NCBI GenBank assembly: GCA_003449595.1
Contig: DMHB01000245.1
Span: 1-11,485, forward strand
DNA: 11,485 nucleotides
Direction: 5' to 3'
Source of the DNA: Microscillaceae bacterium
GTDB lineage: Bacteria; Bacteroidota; Bacteroidia; Cytophagales; Microscillaceae
Below, in pieces: positions 6,398 through 11,485 of this stretch. Numbering within the stretch: position 1 is the stretch's first letter; the number at the start of each line of letters is the position of its first letter. The notes below the pieces were generated by a model. It saw nothing but the letters and a program-made list of their open reading frames with translations. It was not told the DNA's origin and did no database searches. The position numbers and the translations under genes are program-made.

Positions 6398-7105
6398 ATG
6401 ATTGTAACTAAGCAACTACAGAAAATTTATACCACCGAAGAAATCGAAACTACGGCGCTCAATGGGGTTGATATAGAAATTCAGAACGGGGAATTTGTAG
6501 CCATTATGGGGCCTTCGGGTTGTGGAAAATCTACCTTGTTGAATCTATTGGGTTTGTTAGATAATCCTTCGGGCGGCGAGTTGTTCTTTGCCGGGCAAGA
6601 AGTGAGTCATTTTACGGAACGCCAGCGGGCTGACATCCGCAAAGCCAATATTGGTTTTATTTTTCAAAGTTTCAACTTGATCGACGAATTGACGGTTTTT
6701 GAAAACATCGAACTGCCGCTCATTTACCTCAAAGTGCCCAGCAACGAACGCAGGAAGCGGGTTGAAGAAATGATGAACCGTATGCAAATTATGCACCGCC
6801 GCAACCACTTCCCCCAGCAGCTATCGGGCGGGCAACAGCAGCGGGTGGCCATTTCGCGGGCGGTGATTACCAAACCCAAGCTTATTTTGGCCGATGAACC
6901 CACCGGAAATTTGGACTCGAAAAATGGGACGGAAGTAATGAGCCTGATAGAAGAACTCAACAATACCGGCACTACGGTGGTGATGGTTACCCACTCGGCC
7001 CACGATGCCGGATTTGCCCACCGAATTATCCAATTGTTCGACGGGCAAGTAATCAGCGAAGAGAAAACCCCTAAGTCGTCAAACAATAACCCGGTGGTGC
7101 ATTGA
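6398..7105 (+). CDS. ABC transporter ATPase, LolD/MacB type
   Basis: This is a cytoplasmic ATP-binding subunit of the MacB/LolD/FtsE group, which drives FtsX-like permeases that act on periplasmic substrates. It has Walker A GPSGCGKST (38-46), Q-loop Q90, the signature LSGGQQQR (142-149), Walker B LILADE with catalytic E167, D-loop NLDS (171-174) and switch histidine H199. The EPTGNLDS run is typical of the group. The length of 235 residues is normal and all catalytic residues are present. It follows the shortened adaptor gene by 45 bases in the same direction. No permease gene follows: an intrinsic terminator begins 26 bases after its stop and the next gene is a sensor protein. Its permease must be encoded elsewhere, or has been lost. 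The name macB or lolD is not warranted without the partner. Confidence 0.95.
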   Translation: MIVTKQLQKIYTTEEIETTALNGVDIEIQNGEFVAIMGPSGCGKSTLLNLLGLLDNPSGGELFFAGQEVSHFTERQRADIRKANIGFIFQSFNLIDELTVFENIELPLIYLKVPSNERRKRVEEMMNRMQIMHRRNHFPQQLSGGQQQRVAISRAVITKPKLILADEPTGNLDSKNGTEVMSLIEELNNTGTTVVMVTHSAHDAGFAHRIIQLFDGQVISEEKTPKSSNNNPVVH

Positions 7106-7130
7106 GCTGATAAGAACGTAACCGGCGCAG

Positions 7131-7170
7131 TGGGCGTGGAAAGTAGTAGCTTTTCACGCCCATTCTTTTT
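7131..7170 (+). terminator. Rho-independent terminator of the adaptor-ATPase operon
   Basis: TGGGCGTGGAAA (7131-7142) pairs with TTTTCACGCCCA (7151-7162) over 12 base pairs with one G-U, around an 8-base loop. TTCTTTTT (7163-7170) follows at once. Strong GC pairing at the base of the stem and the T-tract make this a convincing terminator. It closes the operon before any permease gene and separates it from the sensor gene. Confidence 0.9.
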
Positions 7171-7230
7171 AACTTGGGGTATGATAATTGTAATTTAACC
7201 TGTAAGTTTACGACACAGCTTGTAAAGGGT

Positions 7231-9798
7231 ATGACTACGCAAAAATCATTGGCAAAAAGACTTCGGAATCTGCTCAAAATCAATACCATTCGGTACCAAC
7301 TCTACCAAATTGTATTGGGCTTGCTGCTTATTATTTTCATCTATGCCGGCTTGGGGTATGGCCAAATGCAGCTGGCGCAATGGCAATCGGATGCTGTTAA
7401 AAAATGGTATTTGCCTTTTCAACAACATTTGAACGGGCTAAAAAATAGCCTGGAACAACTGCAAAACCAAGCTGCTACACGCATCTATACGCCCACCAAC
7501 GAAGATTTAAAAGTAAACCGAACCGCCCTGTATGGATTGGAGCAAATCGTCAAAACCGACCTTGCCTACGAAAAAGAAGCCTTGCAAACCTTGGCCTCTT
7601 GGTCGTGGGTCAGCCCGGCGCTCATCGACCGTGTAACCGAGCTGCATAAAAATCTCGAACCATTGGCCACCTTTCCGGCCACGGTAGGCCAACTAACCCA
7701 AAAATACAAAATACGTTATTTGTTAGATGCCCAGACCGGTAATGCCAATAATGAATTGGCTGGATTTTTTTACAATGAAAGCTTGGATAGCTACCTGAAA
7801 AATGAATTTCAGCCACGCAAAACCCAATGGCTGTCTGAGATCAAAGCCACTGAAAAAGAAGCCGACAGAATGCTGGCGCGCTATACCCAAAACTTGGAAA
7901 GTATTGCACATGTGTTGGCTTTGGTGCGTTGGAGTTTGGTTTTTTTGGGTGTTTTGGTGCTGTTGTGGCTGTTGCGTAGGCTTTATAGGCAAGTCAAAAA
8001 GGATATTCGGCATACCGAAAATTACATAGCTACCTTGGCACAAGGCGATTTTCCGAATGCGATGCCTGAGTTTGACCAACAAGAATTCAGACCCCTGAGC
8101 GAGCAATTGCTCAACTTGCGTGAAGAGTTGGGCGAACTTCAAGCCTTTGCCTTGAGTTTTGAAAAAGGGCATTTTACCAAAGAAATTACTTTTTTCAACG
8201 AACAAGGCGCGTTGGGCAGCGCCTTTGCCCAGATGCGCCAAGAGCTGCAAGAAACTTCGCAAGAAAGCGATATTCGGAACTGGAAAAACGCCGGTTTAGC
8301 TTTGTTTGGCGAAATCTTGCGCGATAATGCTACCGATTTAGAGTTGTTGGCTCAAAAAATTACTGTCGAATTTATCAACTACTTGCAAGTAAACCAGGTA
8401 GGGTTTTACTTGGTAGAACAAGCCCATACGCCCGAAGCCCATCTTCGATTAGCCGCCTCGTTTGCCTACAACAAGCCCAAAGCCTTGGAGGCCCACATCG
8501 AATGGGGGCAAGGACTGATTGGCCAAGCGTGGAAAGAGGGCGAAAGCGCGTACCTCACCGAAATCCCGCAAGGATATACCTACATCACTTCGGGACTGGG
8601 CGAGGCGACTCCTTCAGCGCTTTTTTTGGTTGCCCTGAAACATAACCACCAAGTGCAAGGGGTGATTGAGCTGGCTTCTTTACAGCCTATTCCCGAATAT
8701 CAGCGCACCTTCATCGAAGAAGTAGCCGCCGACATTGCCTCGACCATCGCCACCGCCAAAAGTAGCCAGCAGACGATGGCTTTGTTACAAGAAACCCAAA
8801 TTTTGGCTATCACCTTACAAAAACAAGACGAAGAGGTGAAGTTGAGAATGCAAGAACTCAGCGAGACACAGCAACAGATGCAAACCGCCCAAACGGCGCT
8901 TTCTGCCAAAGAAGCCAACCTACAGGCCTTGATCAACAATACTTCGCACGCGATTTTGGCCTTCGATAAGGAGTATAACATTACGGTCATCAACCGAACC
9001 CTGCGCAAATTGTATTTGGGCAACAACATTATCCTGAAACCCGGCCAAAATTTATTGAAAGATTTGCCACAGCTCGAACTGGCCAAACGCCAACAAGCTT
9101 TCACGAAAGTGTTGAATGGCGAAAAATTTGAGCGCATCGAAGAAAGCGAACGATTTGGCCAAACCATTTACTTGCAAAGTTTTTACAACCCCATCCGCAA
9201 CGAAGCCAATGAGGTGGTCGGTGCGTCGGTTTTTATGGAAGACATCACCCAACGCCGCGCTACCGAAAACGCCCTGAAGCAAACCCAGTTTAGCTTAGAG
9301 TCGCTTATCAACGATACCGACGACTGGATTTGGGCCGTCGATGCGCAGTACAAGCTGTTGGTTTTCAACCAAAGTTTTGAAAACGAAATGAGCCAACGCG
9401 GTTCTTTGGCATACGCCGGTGCCGATATTTTTAGCTTCTTTTTCCAAGACGAGGACAAAGCCGTCTGGCGGAAACACTTAGACGAAGCACTGGCAGAAAA
9501 CGAACGATTTGTGCGTATCGTCGAACAAATAGAGCCTGATATGGCCAAACTCTACTTTGAAACTTGGTTCAACCCCATCCGCAACGAGCAAAACCAAGGC
9601 GTGGGCGTATCGGTGTTTATGCGCAACATCACCCAAGCCAAACAACAAGAAGTAAAAACCAAACAAATGCTTTTAGATAGCTTGGTAGCCACCGACGAAT
9701 CCGTCAAGCGCGAGGTCTACCTGCAAGCCCGAGTAGAGCAGTTGGAGAAAAAAATCCAACTCTTAGAGCAACGCATCAACCTCCAGTCGCAGTCGTAG
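7231..9798 (+). CDS. Membrane sensor with HAMP, GAF and two PAS domains, no output domain
   Basis: The 855-residue protein reads as a signal sensor without a transmitter. A cytoplasmic head is followed by TM1 (about 25-43), a mostly helical periplasmic region (44-228) like a four-helix-bundle sensor, TM2 (about 229-248), a HAMP-like segment (249-300), a linker, a GAF domain (about 352-510), a glutamine-rich coiled coil (511-563), PAS 1 (about 564-672), PAS 2 (about 686-800) and a C-terminal coiled coil (about 800-855). No histidine kinase H or N box, GGDEF, EAL, cyclase, phosphatase or methyl-accepting signature is visible. The ATG at 7231 is preferred; the frame opens upstream to a TTG at 7174, but that lies only four bases after the terminator T-tract and precedes a positive-inside head that the ATG already supplies. 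It starts its own transcription unit and may signal through protein contacts. Its partner is unknown. Confidence 0.88.
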   Translation: MTTQKSLAKRLRNLLKINTIRYQLYQIVLGLLLIIFIYAGLGYGQMQLAQWQSDAVKKWYLPFQQHLNGLKNSLEQLQNQAATRIYTPTNEDLKVNRTALYGLEQIVKTDLAYEKEALQTLASWSWVSPALIDRVTELHKNLEPLATFPATVGQLTQKYKIRYLLDAQTGNANNELAGFFYNESLDSYLKNEFQPRKTQWLSEIKATEKEADRMLARYTQNLESIAHVLALVRWSLVFLGVLVLLWLLRRLYRQVKKDIRHTENYIATLAQGDFPNAMPEFDQQEFRPLSEQLLNLREELGELQAFALSFEKGHFTKEITFFNEQGALGSAFAQMRQELQETSQESDIRNWKNAGLALFGEILRDNATDLELLAQKITVEFINYLQVNQVGFYLVEQAHTPEAHLRLAASFAYNKPKALEAHIEWGQGLIGQAWKEGESAYLTEIPQGYTYITSGLGEATPSALFLVALKHNHQVQGVIELASLQPIPEYQRTFIEEVAADIASTIATAKSSQQTMALLQETQILAITLQKQDEEVKLRMQELSETQQQMQTAQTALSAKEANLQALINNTSHAILAFDKEYNITVINRTLRKLYLGNNIILKPGQNLLKDLPQLELAKRQQAFTKVLNGEKFERIEESERFGQTIYLQSFYNPIRNEANEVVGASVFMEDITQRRATENALKQTQFSLESLINDTDDWIWAVDAQYKLLVFNQSFENEMSQRGSLAYAGADIFSFFFQDEDKAVWRKHLDEALAENERFVRIVEQIEPDMAKLYFETWFNPIRNEQNQGVGVSVFMRNITQAKQQEVKTKQMLLDSLVATDESVKREVYLQARVEQLEKKIQLLEQRINLQSQS
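8920..9630 (+). repeat. Tandem duplicated PAS domains within the sensor gene
   Basis: The two PAS domains (nucleotides about 8920-9246 and 9286-9630) resemble each other clearly: LQALINNT against LESLINDT near the start, and YNPIRNEANEVVGASVFM against FNPIRNEQNQGVGVSVFM at the end. A 17-base stretch, AACCCCATCCGCAACGA, is identical at 9187-9203 and 9571-9587, 384 bases apart and in the same frame. This supports an internal duplication with a spacing of about 125-128 codons. Confidence 0.75.
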
Positions 9799-9866
9799 CT
9801 GACAACTATTTGCGCAAAACACACCAAACCTGATTTTTGTCATTGTTCAACCCGTTACACGTTGCT

Positions 9867-9903
9867 AATTTGCCCTTTCAATAAACCTACCGAAAGGCAA
9901 ATT
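9867..9903 (+). promoter_or_regulatory. Hairpin covering the ribosome-binding site of ccoI
   Basis: AATTTGCCCTTTC (9867-9879) pairs with GAAAGGCAAATT (9892-9903) over 12 base pairs with one bulged C, around a 12-base loop. The right arm contains GAAAGG, the only well-placed Shine-Dalgarno-like sequence in the window, 7 bases before the ATG at 9905. If transcribed, the fold would hide it. No T-tract follows, so it is not a terminator. A DNA operator reading is also possible. Confidence 0.6.
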
Positions 9904-9904
9904 T

Positions 9905-11485
9905 ATGCAAACCTATCCTACCACCCTTTCCGACGACCAAGCCACCCCAACCGTCCAAAAAACAACCCACTGTTACCACTGTGGCGACCCTTGCCCTCCG
10001 CAACAAGCCCTAATGTTTGACGAAAAACCTTTTTGCTGCCACGGTTGCCAAACTGTCTATGAAATCTTGGCCGAAAACGACCTTTGCACCTATTACGACC
10101 TCAATAGCCAAGCCGGAATTACCCTCAAAAACCGCGACTTTGGCGATAAATTTACCTTTTTAGACAATGCAGAAATCGCCGCCCAACTGGCTGATTTTTA
10201 CAGCGATACTTTTGTGAAAGTTACGCTATACCTGCCCAACGTGCATTGTAGCTCTTGTATCTGGCTGCTCGAAAACCTGCACCGCTTGCGCGAAGGCATC
10301 CAATATGCGCGGGTAAACTTTGTGCGCAAAAACATTACGCTGAGCTTCAACCCACAGCAAATTAGCTTTCGCCAAGTGGCCGAACTGCTGACCACCTTGG
10401 GCTACGAGCCTCAAATCAGCCTGCAAGACTGGAAAAACAAACAACAAAAAAACCAAAACCGTAGCCTTTACTATAAATTGGGCTTGGCCGGCTTTTGCTT
10501 TGGCAACATAATGCTGCTTAGTTTTCCCGATTATTTGGCCTTCCACGATTGGGTAAGCCTTTTCGAGCAGCGCTTCTTTTTGTATGTCAGCATTGCGCTG
10601 GCGCTTCCGCTTACTTTTTACAGCGGCTCCGATTACCTGATTTCAGCATTTAAAGCCTTGCGTGCCCGCCAGATAAATTTAGATGTACCGCTTTCTATTG
10701 GTATTTTGGCCTTGTTTGGGCGTAGCATTTACGAAATCTTAGCCCAAGTAGGCACCGGATATTTAGACTCGTTGGCCGGATTGATTTTCTTTTTGCTCAT
10801 CGGTCGTTGGATGCAGAGCTATACCTACGAAAGCCTGTCGTTCGAGCGCGATTATACGGCTTATTTCCCGCTGGCTGTGCTGAAATGGCTGCCCGATGGC
10901 ACGCTTCAAAGCACCGTAGTAACAGAATTGAAAGTAGGCGACCGCATCCAAATCCGTAACTTAGAACTCATCCCTACCGATAGCATATTGCAAAGCGACA
11001 AAGCCTTGTTAGATTATAGCTTTGTGAGCGGCGAAGCCAAACCCATCGCCAAAACCCAAGGCGAATACCTCTATGCAGGCGGCAGGCAAATGGGCGCTGC
11101 CATCACCGTCGAAGTGCGCAAAACCGTAGCGCAAAGCTACCTCACCCAGCTTTGGAACAGCGAAGCCTTTGGCAAACCCCAGCCCGAGCGCGCCTTGGCC
11201 CGCCAGGTAGCCTTGTTTAGCCGTTATTTTACCTTGGTTACCTTGCTCATAGCCGTAGCCGCCGGGGCGTATTGGTATGTGTATAACCCGGCCTACTTGT
11301 GGCAAAGTTTTACGGCTGTGCTCATTGTGGCTTGCCCTTGTGCGTTGTCGCTTTCGATGCCTTTTGCGCTGGGCAATATGATGCGCCTTTGGGGAAGACA
11401 TAAACTGTATCTGAAAAACGTAGAAGTGATTCCTGCCTTGCAAGAAATCGACACCATCGTTTTCGACAAAACCGGCACCCTCACC
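9905..11485 (+). CDS. ccoI: Copper-translocating P1B-type ATPase, CcoI/FixI-like, 3' truncated by window edge
   Basis: This inner-membrane pump moves copper out of the cytoplasm; the CcoI/FixI branch supplies copper for cbb3-type cytochrome oxidase assembly. The N-terminus has the cysteine-rich metal-binding domain found in that branch (C23, C26, C30, then FCCHGC at 43-48, C61), followed by an HMA-like domain with HCSSC (114-118). Hydrophobic segments lie near 190-208, 222-240, 259-280 and 286-302. The actuator loop has SGE (375-377) in place of the usual TGE, two more membrane segments are near 437-460 and 466-490, with the metal-transport motif CPC (477-479), and the phosphorylation motif DKTGT (521-525) ends the visible part. 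The frame is open for 527 codons to the right edge; the nucleotide-binding domain and last helices lie beyond. The start is supported by GAAAGG 7 bases upstream. The oxidase role needs cco genes downstream, not visible here. Confidence 0.92.
   Translation, partial: MQTYPTTLSDDQATPTVQKTTHCYHCGDPCPPQQALMFDEKPFCCHGCQTVYEILAENDLCTYYDLNSQAGITLKNRDFGDKFTFLDNAEIAAQLADFYSDTFVKVTLYLPNVHCSSCIWLLENLHRLREGIQYARVNFVRKNITLSFNPQQISFRQVAELLTTLGYEPQISLQDWKNKQQKNQNRSLYYKLGLAGFCFGNIMLLSFPDYLAFHDWVSLFEQRFFLYVSIALALPLTFYSGSDYLISAFKALRARQINLDVPLSIGILALFGRSIYEILAQVGTGYLDSLAGLIFFLLIGRWMQSYTYESLSFERDYTAYFPLAVLKWLPDGTLQSTVVTELKVGDRIQIRNLELIPTDSILQSDKALLDYSFVSGEAKPIAKTQGEYLYAGGRQMGAAITVEVRKTVAQSYLTQLWNSEAFGKPQPERALARQVALFSRYFTLVTLLIAVAAGAYWYVYNPAYLWQSFTAVLIVACPCALSLSMPFALGNMMRLWGRHKLYLKNVEVIPALQEIDTIVFDKTGTLT

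Noticed and set aside
7174..7230. Upstream TTG start that would lengthen the sensor protein by 19 residues
   Set aside because: The TTG lies four bases after the terminator T-tract, the added residues look non-coding, and the ATG at 7231 gives a normal basic head before TM1.
7723..8262. Open frame of 179 codons on the minus strand
   Set aside because: It lies wholly inside the sensor gene, has no recognisable domain, and the plus-strand frame is clearly the coding one.
9809..9818. Palindrome TTTGCGCAAA after the sensor gene, considered as a terminator
   Set aside because: The arms are only 5 bases with no loop and no T-tract follows.
9865..9873. CTAATTTGC, also at 5477-5485, considered as a shared promoter element
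   Set aside because: It lacks one spacer base compared with TAnnTTTG and is better explained as part of two different inverted repeats.

Overview
The window looks like a chromosomal stretch from a member of the Bacteroidota, probably a Cytophagia-like lineage. The signs are starts with almost no Shine-Dalgarno sequence, one upstream element that fits the Bacteroidota TTTG/TAnnTTTG promoter pattern, an adaptor with the MDRxLPxKxW N-terminus typical of that phylum, and a copper ATPase with the cysteine-rich N-terminal domain of cbb3-oxidase assembly pumps. The phylum is inferred from family resemblance only. I see no phage, transposon, tRNA, rRNA or CRISPR signal.

Layout. Bases 1-240 are a leader (possibly with the tail of an upstream gene) before a membrane-anchored polysaccharide deacetylase (241-1146, +). 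It converges, with 6 bases between stops, on moaA (1153-2145, -). moaD (2242-2490, +) diverges from moaA across a 96-base spacer. The end of moaD overlaps, antiparallel, the end of an NtrY-like histidine kinase (2465-3907, -). The kinase is translationally coupled (11-base overlap) behind an NtrC-type sigma-54 activator (3897-5279, -). A 290-base spacer holding two good dyads and a degenerate sigma-54-type promoter separates this pair from a divergent operon: a shortened periplasmic adaptor (5570-6352, +) and a LolD/MacB-type ABC ATPase (6398-7105, +), closed by a clear intrinsic terminator (7131-7170). Next come a large membrane sensor with HAMP, GAF and two PAS domains but no output domain (7231-9798, +), and a copper P1B-ATPase of the CcoI/FixI type (9905 to the right edge, +, incomplete).

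How the genes may work together. The kinase/regulator pair most plausibly controls the divergent adaptor-ATPase operon, because the spacer has the layout expected for an NtrC-type target: dyads upstream of a -24/-12 element. That operon is the strangest part of the window. The adaptor lacks most of its lipoyl and coiled-coil hairpin region, and no permease or outer-membrane partner follows before the terminator. It is therefore either a reduced or repurposed transporter module or one whose membrane partner is encoded elsewhere. moaA and moaD serve molybdenum cofactor synthesis, with the other moa genes not in view. The ccoI start sits directly behind a long hairpin that buries the only good ribosome-binding sequence in the window, which suggests translational control.
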